A stretch of 64,000 nucleotides of DNA from CAYHGV01 sp964356135 (GCA_964356135.1 CAYHGV010000001.1:11945-75944); one strand, 5' to 3'; shown: positions 23,101 through 32,941, counted from the first letter of the stretch. Notes: generated by a model from the sequence alone, not told the origin. Translations and numbers: made by a program.

Positions 23101-24855
23101 ATGAAGGATCGAAACCTGGTTATCAAGGTTTTCATGGTGATATTTTTTATTGCGGGGGGTTCTTTTATCTACGCCGCCAGACGAAGCGACGAGCGGCCGG
23201 TCAGATTTGCGATTATCGGCGACCGAACCGGCAGTCATGTATCAGGAATTTACGAACAGATCATCGCCGAGGTCGAACGGCTGAAACCGGATTTTGTTAT
23301 CACGGTCGGCGATATGATCGAAGGCTACACCGGCGATACGGTTGAGCTCGGTCGGCAGTGGAGAGAATATAAATCACTCGTCGCTCCGCTGACGATGCCT
23401 ATCCATTTAACGCCGGGCAATCACGATATTACAACCGACTCGGCACTTTCTTCCTATCAGCAGTATGCCGGCAAACCGTATTATTCATTTGATTACGGTA
23501 CTCTCCATTTGATTGTTCTCGATGTCAGCCGTTGGGAGGCGAGTGATTCTCTCCCTGGAAAACAGCTGGAGTGGCTGATAACGGATCTGAAAAATAATCG
23601 ACGAGCTACCTCTACCTTTGTTTTTTTTCACAAGCCTTTCTGGTTCGGAACGGTTGCCAATAACCAACCGGATACTCTGCACAGTTTATTTCGAAATTTC
23701 GGCGTCGATGCGGTGTTTAACGGCCATGTCCATAGCTATTTCAGCGGAAACTATGAGGGTATCGTCTATACCGCAGTGGGGAGTTCAGGCGGAGGCGCCG
23801 ATCCCGGCATAACCGGTGTGCAGTACCATTTTACCTGGGTAACGGTCGATAAGGATGGTATTTCGATTGCACCGATAAAGATCGGCAGCGTCTTATCCTG
23901 GGATGAGGTGACCGCAGCCGATATAAAAACGGTTAATAGAATCTATCTTACCGGAGTAGACTTTTCAAAATCGGTGCCGGTGGATGAAGATCTTATGCTG
24001 GGAGACACTACGGTTGCTTTAAAATTGAGAAATCTCAGTACGGAGATTGGAATTGAGGATACGGTGCACTGGGAAGTTCCGACGGGCTGGGCGGTGGAGC
24101 CAAATATTGTCCCGGTAAAAATCGAGCCGGGCGACAGCAGCGAGATGAGATTTCGGGTAAAAAGAACCGGAAGTCTCTATCCGACACCGACGCTTGCAGT
24201 TCGTCTGCCCTATGCACAGGGTAAAAAATACGAGATTAAGAAACCGCTGCCGATTGAGCGTCAAGTGGTATGTCAGCGAGCGAATGTGAAGCCGGTTATT
24301 GACGGCACCATAACCGAATCGTTCTGGCAGCATCCGGTTTCTCTGCTTTTCGCACCCGACGGCAGCCTAAGGAGCATTGATTCGGTCAGTTTTTACTTCG
24401 CCTACGATGAGCAGAATCTTTATCTTGCTGTCTATTGTCGAGAATCGAAAATCGACTCGGTTGTAGCAAAGGTTACTGAACCGGACGGACCGGTTTATGG
24501 CGAAGACTGCGTCGGATATTTCCTCCAGCCAGACCCCGGGCAAAGGATTTTCTATCAGATTTATTTTAATCCGTTAGGCACACCGTTCGACATGAAAATA
24601 ACGATCGACCCGAAAGATCAAATTAATGCCGACCGAGCCTGGAACGGAAATTACGATGTCAAGACGACCAAAGGCGGCAACTTCTGGAGTATCGAAGCAC
24701 GGATTCCGCTCGATCAATTCGGTATAATCGCACAACCCGGACAGGAATGGAAGCTCAATTTCCGGCGAAAGCAGAAGCGGCTCAACAGTTCGGCCGACTG
24801 GCAAGTTCCGATCAGTTATGACCCCAAGCTGTTCGGGGTTTTGAAAATGAAATAA
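23101..24855 (+). CDS. Exported metallophosphoesterase with C-terminal CBM9-like domain
   Basis: 584 residues, signal peptide at residues ~7-25 and AGAGGAGGG upstream. Metallophosphatase motifs appear in order: IIGDRTG, VGDMIEG, LTPGNHD, FFHKPFW and NGHVHSYF. A ~100-residue Ig-like linker follows (VHWEVPTGWAVEPNIVPVKI). The C-terminus (PVIDGTITESFWQH, FAYDEQNLYLAVYC, WKLNFRRKQ) is a CBM9/DUF5916-N-type sugar-binding-like sandwich. The substrate is unknown, probably an extracellular phosphoester. The same C-terminal module occurs at the N-terminus of the OMP at 56881-59004. Confidence 0.88.
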   Translation: MKDRNLVIKVFMVIFFIAGGSFIYAARRSDERPVRFAIIGDRTGSHVSGIYEQIIAEVERLKPDFVITVGDMIEGYTGDTVELGRQWREYKSLVAPLTMPIHLTPGNHDITTDSALSSYQQYAGKPYYSFDYGTLHLIVLDVSRWEASDSLPGKQLEWLITDLKNNRRATSTFVFFHKPFWFGTVANNQPDTLHSLFRNFGVDAVFNGHVHSYFSGNYEGIVYTAVGSSGGGADPGITGVQYHFTWVTVDKDGISIAPIKIGSVLSWDEVTAADIKTVNRIYLTGVDFSKSVPVDEDLMLGDTTVALKLRNLSTEIGIEDTVHWEVPTGWAVEPNIVPVKIEPGDSSEMRFRVKRTGSLYPTPTLAVRLPYAQGKKYEIKKPLPIERQVVCQRANVKPVIDGTITESFWQHPVSLLFAPDGSLRSIDSVSFYFAYDEQNLYLAVYCRESKIDSVVAKVTEPDGPVYGEDCVGYFLQPDPGQRIFYQIYFNPLGTPFDMKITIDPKDQINADRAWNGNYDVKTTKGGNFWSIEARIPLDQFGIIAQPGQEWKLNFRRKQKRLNSSADWQVPISYDPKLFGVLKMK

Positions 24856-24883
24856 AAACCGGGAGGGTAGCTTTCATACGAAG

Positions 24884-25786
24884 ATGAAACTCTCGGGCGT
24901 GCATCTCCTTGTGACCTACCGGTGTGACCTTGAGTGCGACCACTGTTTTGTTTTTGGTAGCCCCGGGCAGAGCGGCACGATGACGCTTGACCAGATCCGA
25001 CAAATGCTGGGGCAGGCTAAAAAATTGGGAACGGTCGAATGGATTTACTTTGAAGGCGGCGAGCCTTTTCTTTTTTATCCGGTTATGCTCCGGGGAGTGG
25101 AAGAAGCCGCCCGCTTAGGTTTTAAAGTCGGAATCGTTTCGGATTGTTACTGGGCGACAACGGTGGAGGATTCCCTCGAATGGCTGAAACCTTTTAGTGG
25201 ATTGATTCATGACCTTGCACTGAGCGGTGATTGGTATCACGGGAATGAAGAGCCCAAGCCGGAAGTGAAAAACGCTTGTATGGCTGCAGAAAAACTGGGT
25301 ATACCGGTCGGGGTCATCAGTATTGCTCGGCCGGAAAGAGGGGCAGCATCGGTGGTTGGGCAGCTGCCTCCGGGCAAATCCCGGGTTATGTACCGGGGAC
25401 GGGCGGCAGAGAAACTCGTTTGCAGTGCAGTGCTTCGTCCCTGGACCGAGTTCACCGAATGTCCTTATGAAGACCTGCGCTCTCCAAAGCGGGTGCACAT
25501 TGACCCGTTTGGAAATCTGCATATCTGCCAGGGGATTGTGCTGGGAAATGTATTTGAACAAAGTTTGAGCGAGGTCTGCGCTGCGTATAACGCAGATACG
25601 CATCCCATTATCGGGCCGCTGCTTAAAGGCGGACCAGCTGAGCTGGTGCGTTTGAATGGATTGGGTCACGAAGAAAAACATGCTGATGCCTGTCATTTGT
25701 GCTATGAAGCGCGCCGGATTTTACGGAGTCGATTCCCCGAAATCCTCAAACCCGACCAGATGTATGGGGTCACGGAACAACAGTGA
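24884..25786 (+). CDS. Radical SAM protein
   Basis: 300 residues. The cluster motif CDLECDHC is at residues 14-21, followed by WIYFEGGEPFLFYP (the GGE SAM-binding motif). Later cysteines (HICQG, ADACHLC) could hold an auxiliary cluster, as in SPASM or related proteins that modify peptides or cofactors. No substrate peptide or partner gene is visible next to it. It starts 28 bp after the phosphatase gene. Confidence 0.88.
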   Translation: MKLSGVHLLVTYRCDLECDHCFVFGSPGQSGTMTLDQIRQMLGQAKKLGTVEWIYFEGGEPFLFYPVMLRGVEEAARLGFKVGIVSDCYWATTVEDSLEWLKPFSGLIHDLALSGDWYHGNEEPKPEVKNACMAAEKLGIPVGVISIARPERGAASVVGQLPPGKSRVMYRGRAAEKLVCSAVLRPWTEFTECPYEDLRSPKRVHIDPFGNLHICQGIVLGNVFEQSLSEVCAAYNADTHPIIGPLLKGGPAELVRLNGLGHEEKHADACHLCYEARRILRSRFPEILKPDQMYGVTEQQ

Positions 25787-25801
25787 GATGGTTCAACGGA
25801 C

Positions 25802-25829
25802 TTGACAAAATTAAAAATTGTTTTATATT
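25802..25829 (+). promoter_or_regulatory. Sigma70-type promoter of the NuoEFG-SudBA operon
   Basis: TTGACA, 16-bp spacer, TATATT, preceding a leader of ~70 nt. Confidence 0.7.
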
Positions 25830-25908
25830 TCTGACATGCAGAATCCTGATTACGTCTTAAAAATTCGATGCCGGTTAATCGACTTCGAGTTACATAAACT
25901 AAAGGTCA

Positions 25909-26385
25909 TTGTTGGACGCATCGGTTAATATATCCCAGATCAGGGAATTAGAAAAAACCCTCGGTAAATACAAAAACCCGAGTTCGAGTATTATTCAGAT
26001 ATTACAGGATATTCAGGCGGAATACAATTATCTACCTCTCGAAGGATTAGAGTATCTTAGTTGGAAATTGCACATTCCGTTAAGCCATATTTACAGCATC
26101 GCTACTTTCTATTCCGCATTCAGCCTCAAACCGAAAGGTAAGCACATTTGCACGATATGCATGGGAACCGCCTGCCATGTCCGCGGTGCGCCGACAATCC
26201 TGAATGAATTTGAACGTCGCCTCGGCATTACCGCCGGTGAGAATACCGCGGATATGGAATATACCCTGGAAACCGTCAACTGCCTCGGCTGCTGTGCAGT
26301 CGGACCGATTGTGGTCTTTGACGGGACCTATCACGGCGAATTCGAGCTCAAAGATGTGCCGCGGTTGTTAAAGGGTGAGCGATGA
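25909..26385 (+). CDS. NuoE-like [2Fe-2S] subunit (HydC/NfnC-type)
   Basis: 158 residues. VCxGTxC-type motif CTICMGTACHVRGA and the second pair NCLGCCAVGP are the thioredoxin-like [2Fe-2S] ligands of the 24-kDa subunit. No ATG is available; TTG at 25909 (or the next TTG) is the likely start, and the preceding AAAGG is a weak binding site. It overlaps the NuoF-like gene by ATGA. It shuttles electrons within a soluble NADH-dependent complex. Confidence 0.9.
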   Translation: MLDASVNISQIRELEKTLGKYKNPSSSIIQILQDIQAEYNYLPLEGLEYLSWKLHIPLSHIYSIATFYSAFSLKPKGKHICTICMGTACHVRGAPTILNEFERRLGITAGENTADMEYTLETVNCLGCCAVGPIVVFDGTYHGEFELKDVPRLLKGER

Positions 26386-28193
26386 AACCGACACTCATCA
26401 TCTCGGCCGGAACCTGCGGATTGGCACGCGGGGCAGGGGCGATTGTCAAAACCGCCCGGAGTTACCAGCGAGAGAAACGACTAACCGATAAATTCAGCAT
26501 TAAAATCACCGGCTGTCACGGCCTGTGCGAAGCGGAACCAAACATTGTCGCGGTCGTAGACAAGAAAAAAATATTCTACCAGAAGTTAAAGCCGGATGAT
26601 GTAAAAGAGATTATCGATGCGACCATGCTCGAGGGTAAGATCGTCGAGCGATTGCTGTACCGTGACCCAAAGACCGACACAAGCTATACCGAGATTGACG
26701 AGGTGCCGTTTTATCGGAAACAGAAACGGCTCTTACTCGGCAACAATCTCTGGGTTGACCCGAAATCAATCGGCGATTATCTTGCGATCGACGGCTATCA
26801 GGGTTTGAAAAAGGTGCTGAACGGGCTCGCACCGGAAGCGGTGATCACGCTGATAAAAGATTCGGGTTTGCGCGGTCGGGGCGGAGCGGGCTTTCCCGCC
26901 GGGAAAAAATGGGAGCTGTGCCGTCAGGCACGATCGGATATAAAATATATTATCTGTAATGCGGATGAAGGAGACCCGGGTGCGTACATGGACCGGAGTC
27001 TGCTCGAAGGTAATCCGCACAGCGTGATCGAAGGCATGATTATCGGCGGCTATGCAATCGGTGCCGGCGAAGGCATTATCTATGTCCGCAACGAGTATCC
27101 GCTGGCGGTAGAGAATGTTGGCCAGGCGCTTGAGCAGGCATACAAAAAGGGATTTTTGGGTAAGAATATTCTGAAGAGTAAATTTAGTTTCGATATCCGG
27201 GTGGTGCGGGGGGCGGGTGCCTTCGTGTGCGGCGAGGAAACGGCACTGATCGCTTCGATTGAAGGGTCGGTCGGCAGACCGAGGCCGCGGCCGCCGTATC
27301 CGGTGGAGAAGGGTTTGTGGAACAAGCCGACGAATAACAATAACGTCGAAACCTGGGCGAATGTACCGCTGATCGTCAACCAGGGTAATGATTGGTATCG
27401 TCAGATCGGAACCGCGGGAAGCAAAGGAACAAAGATATTTTCGCTCGTCGGTAAGATCAGAAATACCGGTCTGGTTGAGGTGCCGATGGGGATTACGCTC
27501 CGAGAGATAATTTACGATGTCGGCGGCGGGATTCCGGGCGATAAAGAGTTCAAAGCGGTCCAGACCGGCGGGCCGTCGGGCGGTTGTATTTCGAAGGATT
27601 TTCTCGACCTGCCGATCGATTACGAAAGCCTGGCGGCAGCGGGTTCGATCATGGGGTCAGGGGGAATGATCGTGATGGATAACGAAACCTGCATGGTCGA
27701 TGTCGCACGATACTTTTTGAATTTCACCCAGCAGGAATCATGCGGCAAATGTCCGCCCTGCCGCCTCGGAACCAAGCAGATGGTCGAGGTTCTCAATCGA
27801 ATTACCGGCGGCAGCGGGAAGGCGGGCGATATCGAGATTTTGGAGGAGATGGGAATGAATATCAAGGAAGCGTCGCTCTGCGGCTTGGGCCAGACCGCAC
27901 CCAATCCGGCATTGACCACCATCCGTTATTTCCGGGATGAGTATGCCGCCCATATCGAAGAGAAGCGCTGTCCGGCGCTGGTCTGCAAAAACTTGATTTC
28001 GTATGTCGTTATACCCGAGCGCTGCACCGGCTGCGTCGTCTGCGCCAAGAATTGTCCGACCGGTGCGATCGTCGGTGAACCGAAAAAGATCTATGCCATC
28101 CACCAGGATAAGTGTATCAAGTGTGGGATTTGCATCTCGGTCTGCCCGCCGAAATTTCGGGCGGTAGCAAAGGTATCACCGGTAATACAATGA
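26382..28193 (+). CDS. NuoF-like NADH-binding subunit with extra Fe-S domains (HydB/HndC-type)
   Basis: 603 residues. An N-terminal thioredoxin-like [2Fe-2S] domain (GTCGLARGA, TGCHGLCEAEP) precedes the NuoF core: GLRGRGGAGFPAGKKWE (NADH/FMN), NADEGDPGAYMDR, and ESCGKCPPCRLGTKQM (N3 cluster). The C-terminus adds a two-cluster ferredoxin domain (CTGCVVCAKNCPTGAI, CIKCGICISVCPP). This layout is that of electron-bifurcating HydB/HndC and related flavoproteins, not of complex I NuoF. It is expected to oxidise or reduce NAD(H) in the cytoplasm. Confidence 0.93.
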   Translation: MKPTLIISAGTCGLARGAGAIVKTARSYQREKRLTDKFSIKITGCHGLCEAEPNIVAVVDKKKIFYQKLKPDDVKEIIDATMLEGKIVERLLYRDPKTDTSYTEIDEVPFYRKQKRLLLGNNLWVDPKSIGDYLAIDGYQGLKKVLNGLAPEAVITLIKDSGLRGRGGAGFPAGKKWELCRQARSDIKYIICNADEGDPGAYMDRSLLEGNPHSVIEGMIIGGYAIGAGEGIIYVRNEYPLAVENVGQALEQAYKKGFLGKNILKSKFSFDIRVVRGAGAFVCGEETALIASIEGSVGRPRPRPPYPVEKGLWNKPTNNNNVETWANVPLIVNQGNDWYRQIGTAGSKGTKIFSLVGKIRNTGLVEVPMGITLREIIYDVGGGIPGDKEFKAVQTGGPSGGCISKDFLDLPIDYESLAAAGSIMGSGGMIVMDNETCMVDVARYFLNFTQQESCGKCPPCRLGTKQMVEVLNRITGGSGKAGDIEILEEMGMNIKEASLCGLGQTAPNPALTTIRYFRDEYAAHIEEKRCPALVCKNLISYVVIPERCTGCVVCAKNCPTGAIVGEPKKIYAIHQDKCIKCGICISVCPPKFRAVAKVSPVIQ

Positions 28194-28328
28194 TTACTAT
28201 AAATTCTAAATTCGAAGTTCGAAATTCGAAACAAGCACGCATAATCAAAATACAAAATTCAAAACTGCACTATTCAAATTTTGAGCACTTAGAATTTGGG
28301 TATTGTTCTGAATTGAACAGAGCGAGAA
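28194..28328. repeat. AT-rich dispersed repeat (AAATTCGAA type)
   Basis: TAAATTCTAAATTCGAAGTTCG then AAATTCGAAA and further ATTCAAA units, ending before the NuoG-like gene. It resembles the stretch at 48070-48198 in composition and unit length. AGAGCGAGAA is the nearest thing to a ribosome site. Confidence 0.5.
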
Positions 28329-30500
28329 ATGGTTACATTAAAAATTGACGATAAAGAGATAACCGCCCAGACTGGCGAGACGGTTTTAGCGGTCTGCGAG
28401 CGGGAAGGTATCTATATACCGAAGCTCTGCTATCATAAAGAACTCGAACCCTACGGCGGCTGTCGGCTGTGCCTGGTGGAAGTGGCGGGGATGAAGAATC
28501 CGTTAGCGGCCTGCACCCTTTTTGTTCGAGATGGAATGGTGATAAAAACCGATACCCCCGAGCTTAAGCGGCTGCGCACGTTCAGTTTACAATTGATTTT
28601 ATCCGAGCATCCCCATGCCTGCCTCGTCTGTACCAAAAAGGATGAGTGCGCTCAGTACCAGGAATGTATCCAGAAGTCGGCAGTCACCGTCGGATGTAAA
28701 TTCTGCACCCGGAACGGCAACTGCGAATTGCAGAAATTAGTGGAGTATTTGGGCATTAAAGAAATTTCGGTTGCGGTCAGCTACCGCGGTCTCGGGGTTG
28801 AACGGTCAGACCCGTTCTTTGACCGGGACTACAACCTCTGTATTCTCTGCGGCCGCTGTGTGCGGATGTGCGAGCAAGTGCGAGGGGCGGCAGTCCTGGC
28901 CTTCAGCAGTCGGGGTCCGGAAACCCGGGTCGGAACCGCGTTCGGGCTCGACCATCTCGATGCCGACTGCCAGTTCTGCGGTGCCTGTGTTGATGTCTGC
29001 CCGACCGGTGCCTTGAGCGAGCGGTTCAACCGCTGGGAAGGGGCTGCGGATAGTTCGGTCAATACTGTCTGTCCTTTGTGCAGTATTGGCTGTGCGATCA
29101 ATCTTAATATTAAAGAAAAGAAGGCGGTCAGCGTAACTCCGAATGAAAACCATATCTGTGTGCGGGGACGATTTGGTGTGGTTCCGCTCATCTATCATCC
29201 GAAACGGGCGACCACGCCATTATTGAAAAAAGCTAACCGCATGGTCTCGGTTGGCTGGGACGAGGCTCTCGGTTTTGCCCGAACAACCCTGAATGAAAAC
29301 AGGGAAAAAACTGGCATCATCGTATCACCCCAGGTGACGGCGGAAACAATTGATGGACTTGTGAGACTGGCGCAGACGCTCGGCTGTGCAATAGCTTCTA
29401 CCGGCACGAGTCACGGTACTCCGCTCCGGGTCGAACAACTGGACCGGGATGGTGTTTATCTTTGTGTCAATACCGACATGGTCAGTGATTACTCGGTGCT
29501 CTGGTTGCAACTTCGGCACAAAGGCGGAAACCCGAAACTGGTCGTGATCGATTCGGTCGCGAACCGGAGTGCAAAGAAAGCCGACCTCTGGTTACGGCCG
29601 AAACCCGGCCAGGCAGCGGTGCTGGTCGAGTTGATCATGAGCCGGCAAGAGAAGGTCAATAAAACCGGGGTGGCAAAAACCGATATTGAACGAGCCAAAA
29701 AATTGTTAGCCGGAAAAAAAATCTATCTCGTCAGTGATCCCGAGACGGCAGCCGGGATCAAGCTGCCAAAAACGGTTGAGCGTGTTTCCCTGGTCAGCCA
29801 CATTAACGCATTTAAGATCGAACAGTCCGGCATCACGGCGACGGTTGATGAACTGTTGAACAACCGGTCGATCAACTGTCTCTACGTGGTGGGAGGGATG
29901 CCGAAACTGAGACGACCGTACCCGACGGTCATTGTTCAGGACCTGTTTCCCGACGCCGGCCAGTGTGATCTGTTTCTGCCGGCGGCAAGCTTTGCCGAAG
30001 TGAACGGCAGTTTCGTCGATATGACCGGTGGGTCAAAAAAGCTCAGCCCGGCGATTGACCCGAGAGGTAACGTCAAGCCGGACGACTGGATAGTTAATGA
30101 AATCGCCAAGGGGCTCGGCACCAAACCGACTGAGACCCGCATCGAAAAAAAGAAACGGACTACCCAGGCTGCACCGGTGGCGATTAAGCCCACGAAGAAA
30201 TTTCCCTTTTATCTTGTGGTTCGGCCCAATGCGTATAGCTATCGGAACCGACCGCTCGCTTCTCTGCTTCGAGGGTTTTCCCGGCTCCGTAACGATGACC
30301 GGCTCTGGATGAGCCCCAGGGATGCAAAAAAACTGGGCGTCAAGGATGGAGACCGGGTGACGGTCGAGAACGGTACTCTTAATTGCGTGCTGCCGGTAAA
30401 AATAACTGATGCGGTTTTGGAAGGAATGCTCCGTGCCGGCGAAGATGTAACGCTGGGGCTGACGCATGACGCAGCGGTGAGGGTGAAATGTATCGGGTGA
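28329..30500 (+). CDS. NuoG-like Fe-S subunit with degenerate molybdopterin domain
   Basis: 723 residues. In order: plant-type [2Fe-2S] (CYHKELEPYGGCRLCLVEV), a His/Cys cluster region (HPHACLVCTKKDECAQ), two ferredoxin clusters (CILCGRCVRMCE, CQFCGACVDVCPTGAL), and a molybdopterin-type [4Fe-4S] motif (CPLCSIGCAIN...HICVRGRFG). The following molybdopterin-like domain is shortened to ~430 residues and I see no Cys or Sec ligand as in formate dehydrogenase, so it resembles complex I NuoG (FLPAASFAEVNGSFVDMTGG). It probably serves as an electron wire between the NuoEF and SudBA parts. Confidence 0.88.
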   Translation: MVTLKIDDKEITAQTGETVLAVCEREGIYIPKLCYHKELEPYGGCRLCLVEVAGMKNPLAACTLFVRDGMVIKTDTPELKRLRTFSLQLILSEHPHACLVCTKKDECAQYQECIQKSAVTVGCKFCTRNGNCELQKLVEYLGIKEISVAVSYRGLGVERSDPFFDRDYNLCILCGRCVRMCEQVRGAAVLAFSSRGPETRVGTAFGLDHLDADCQFCGACVDVCPTGALSERFNRWEGAADSSVNTVCPLCSIGCAINLNIKEKKAVSVTPNENHICVRGRFGVVPLIYHPKRATTPLLKKANRMVSVGWDEALGFARTTLNENREKTGIIVSPQVTAETIDGLVRLAQTLGCAIASTGTSHGTPLRVEQLDRDGVYLCVNTDMVSDYSVLWLQLRHKGGNPKLVVIDSVANRSAKKADLWLRPKPGQAAVLVELIMSRQEKVNKTGVAKTDIERAKKLLAGKKIYLVSDPETAAGIKLPKTVERVSLVSHINAFKIEQSGITATVDELLNNRSINCLYVVGGMPKLRRPYPTVIVQDLFPDAGQCDLFLPAASFAEVNGSFVDMTGGSKKLSPAIDPRGNVKPDDWIVNEIAKGLGTKPTETRIEKKKRTTQAAPVAIKPTKKFPFYLVVRPNAYSYRNRPLASLLRGFSRLRNDDRLWMSPRDAKKLGVKDGDRVTVENGTLNCVLPVKITDAVLEGMLRAGEDVTLGLTHDAAVRVKCIG

Positions 30501-31312
30501 TCGAACGGCGAGAGCTGGTTCCCAATATCCATCTTTTGGTTATCGAATCGGGATTTATTCATGCCAATGCCCGGGCGGGTGAGTTCGTGGTGGTGCGGGC
30601 AGATGAGCCGGGCGAACGCATTCCCCTTAATCTGGTCGATTGGAATGATACGAGCGTGAGTACGGTTTTTATGGAGGTTGGAACATCAACCCGCAAGCTC
30701 GCCAGTCTCAATCCGGGTGATGCGATTCCGACGCTGGTCGGTCCGTTGGGTAAACCGACCGAGATTCCCGAGGGGAAGAACATTGTCTGCGTGGGGGGTT
30801 GCTACGGGATTGGAGCTCTCGCGCCGGTGGTTCGTGCTTTCAAAGAGAAAGGGAATCGAGTGAGGACGGTCATTGAAGCGAGAAGCAAATTCCTTCTCTA
30901 TTGGCAGGACAAGCTGAAAAAATCCAGCGACGAGTTTTACGAAATTACCCGCGATGGTTCCGCCGGCAGGAAAGGGCATATCGACAGCTTTTTGACCGAG
31001 TATCTTTCTCGCGAGCAAACTGATCTGGTCTATGCCCAGGGCTGTACCTATCTTACCTACCTTGTTTCCGAGACGACCCGGCCGCTGAATGTCAAAACGA
31101 TCGTCGGCTTGAACCCGGTGATGGTTGATGCTACCGGTATGTGCGGGGTCTGCCGGGTGGTTGTTGACGGTCAGTTAAAATTTGCCTGCGTTGACGGTCC
31201 GGAATTTAACGGTCATCAGGTTGACTGGCCGAATCTGCTTGCCCGGCGGCACACGTATATTGACGAAGAACGGATTTCATTAAGTTTCTACGAGTGTGAG
31301 CGCTATGGCTAA
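30488..31312 (+). CDS. SudB/NfnA-like ferredoxin-NAD(P)+ reductase subunit
   Basis: 274 residues. An FNR-like fold has a flavin region and GGCYGIGALAPVVRAFKEKG for nucleotide binding. The C-terminal [2Fe-2S] motif DATGMCGVCRVVVDG...FACVDGPEFNGHQVDW is diagnostic of SudB/NfnA. The start lies inside the end of the NuoG-like gene (13-bp overlap). In NfnAB this subunit binds NAD(H) and the partner subunit binds NADP(H). Confidence 0.92.
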   Translation: MYRVIERRELVPNIHLLVIESGFIHANARAGEFVVVRADEPGERIPLNLVDWNDTSVSTVFMEVGTSTRKLASLNPGDAIPTLVGPLGKPTEIPEGKNIVCVGGCYGIGALAPVVRAFKEKGNRVRTVIEARSKFLLYWQDKLKKSSDEFYEITRDGSAGRKGHIDSFLTEYLSREQTDLVYAQGCTYLTYLVSETTRPLNVKTIVGLNPVMVDATGMCGVCRVVVDGQLKFACVDGPEFNGHQVDWPNLLARRHTYIDEERISLSFYECERYG

Positions 31313-31319
31313 GCATACT

Positions 31320-31425
31320 ATAAAAACCACGGAATACACTGAAAGCACTGAACAACAGATTCGGATAGTTCATTATTTTCCTTCCGTGTCCGCCATAGAT
31401 CGTGGCGGATCCGTGGTTACATTAT
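31320..31425. repeat. Complete dispersed inverted repeat with nested 7+7+7 palindrome
   Basis: Arms AACCACGGAATACACTGAAAG and CCTTCCGTGTCC...GGATCCGTGGTT. The right arm contains TCCGCCA-TAGATCG-TGGCGGA (31389-31409). It separates two genes whose products should form one enzyme. Confidence 0.7.
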
Positions 31426-31440
31426 TTGTCCGGGGACTTG

Positions 31441-32841
31441 ATGGCTAACATCGTTCCGAAAAAGACCGCGATGCGGGAACAGCCGGCCCAGGAACGGGTC
31501 AAAAACTTCGAAGAGGTTCCGTACGGCTACAGCCCGGAGGAGGCAATATTCGAAGCCAAGCGGTGTCTGTTGTGCAAGCGGTCAACCTGTATTGGAGGCT
31601 GTCCGGTAGAAATTGATATTCCCGGTTTTATTCAATTGATTGCCGAAGGGGATTTCAAAGGCGCGATCAAGAAATTGAAGGAAAAGAATGTCCTGCCGGC
31701 GGTGTGCGGGCGGGTCTGTCCGCAGGAGGACCAGTGTGAAAAGGTCTGCGCCCTGGCAAAAAAATTCGAACCGGTTGCCATTGGTCGATTAGAACGATTC
31801 GCCGCGGACTGGGAAGCTGCCCAGGGCGAGTCGCCCGTTCCTGAAAAGCCGGCCCCCACCGGGAAAAAGGCGGCGGTGATCGGCGCAGGTCCGGGCGGTT
31901 TGACGGTTGCCGGCGATTTAATCCGACTCGGACATGCAGTAACTATTTTCGAAGCTCTGCACAAACCGGGCGGGGTGCTGGTGTATGGCATCCCCGAATT
32001 CCGTCTGCCCAAGGCGATCGTCTACCGGGAAGTAGATTACCTCGTTCGGTCCGGGGCGAAGCTCGTCCTCGATTTTGTCGTCGGCAAAACGGCGACGATT
32101 GACCAGCTGTTAAAAGAATTCGACGCGGTCTATATCGGTACCGGTGCCGGCCTTCCCTGGTTTATGAATATTCCGGGTGAAAACCTGAACGGAGTCTATT
32201 CGGCAAATGAATACCTGACCCGCTCCAATTTGATGAAAGCCTATCTCTTTCCGGAGTATGATACTCCGATTGTGCGCGGAAAGAATGTCGCAGTGGTCGG
32301 CGGCGGAAATGTAGCGATGGACTGTGCTCGGACGGGATTGCGGCTCGGTGCGGATGAAGTCCGGATAGTCTATCGCCGCTCGAAAACCGAGATGCCGGCT
32401 CGGATCGAGGAGATTCACCATGCGGAAGGAGAAGGAATAATCTTTGAATGGTTAACGTTACCGGTGAAATACTTCGGCGATGAAAAAGGCTGGATCAAGA
32501 GGATGGAGTGCATCAAGATGGAGCTGGGTGAGCCCGATTCATCGGGTCGAAGAAGGCCGGTGCCGATTGAAGGTTCCAATTTCATAACCGAGGTGGATAC
32601 GGTGGTGTGTGCAATCGGCCAGAGTCCTAATCCACTCATTCCCCAAACGACTCCGGATTTGAAGATTGGCAAATGGGGTAATATTGAAGTTGATCCAAAG
32701 ACCAACCGCACGGCTAAAAAGGGTTGCTTTGCCGGTGGTGATGTTGTGCGGGGTGGGGCGACGGTGATTCTGGCAATGGGTGATGCCCGAGTCGCGGCGC
32801 GGTCAATGGATGAGTATATGAGAACCGGTATCTGGAAATAG
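31441..32841 (+). CDS. SudA/NfnB/GltD-like NADPH-dependent flavoprotein
   Basis: 466 residues from the ATG giving MANIVPKKTAM; an upstream GTG lies within the repeat. The N-terminal Fe-S domain has CLLCKRSTCIGGCPVEIDI and CGRVCPQEDQCEKVC. Two Rossmann motifs follow (VIGAGPGGLTVAGDL, VVGGGNVAMDCARTG), and CAIGQSPNP with AGGDVVRGGATV close the fold. This is the glutamate-synthase-small-subunit/NfnB family. With SudB it gives a ferredoxin:NAD(P)H bifurcating transhydrogenase; with NuoEFG it may form a larger Stn-like complex. Confidence 0.92.
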   Translation: MANIVPKKTAMREQPAQERVKNFEEVPYGYSPEEAIFEAKRCLLCKRSTCIGGCPVEIDIPGFIQLIAEGDFKGAIKKLKEKNVLPAVCGRVCPQEDQCEKVCALAKKFEPVAIGRLERFAADWEAAQGESPVPEKPAPTGKKAAVIGAGPGGLTVAGDLIRLGHAVTIFEALHKPGGVLVYGIPEFRLPKAIVYREVDYLVRSGAKLVLDFVVGKTATIDQLLKEFDAVYIGTGAGLPWFMNIPGENLNGVYSANEYLTRSNLMKAYLFPEYDTPIVRGKNVAVVGGGNVAMDCARTGLRLGADEVRIVYRRSKTEMPARIEEIHHAEGEGIIFEWLTLPVKYFGDEKGWIKRMECIKMELGEPDSSGRRRPVPIEGSNFITEVDTVVCAIGQSPNPLIPQTTPDLKIGKWGNIEVDPKTNRTAKKGCFAGGDVVRGGATVILAMGDARVAARSMDEYMRTGIWK

Positions 32842-32941
32842 GCTCAACAAAAACAATCGGCAGTTTTATCCACGAAGTGCTTTTAGAAAAACCCGGATTA
32901 AAAAATTAAATATCCCCGCGCCGACGCCGGGCGGAACTTTT

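Noticed and set aside
28329..30500. NuoG-like gene as a formate dehydrogenase catalytic subunit
   Set aside because: The molybdopterin domain is short and no Cys/Sec ligand is evident, so it is kept as NuoG-like.
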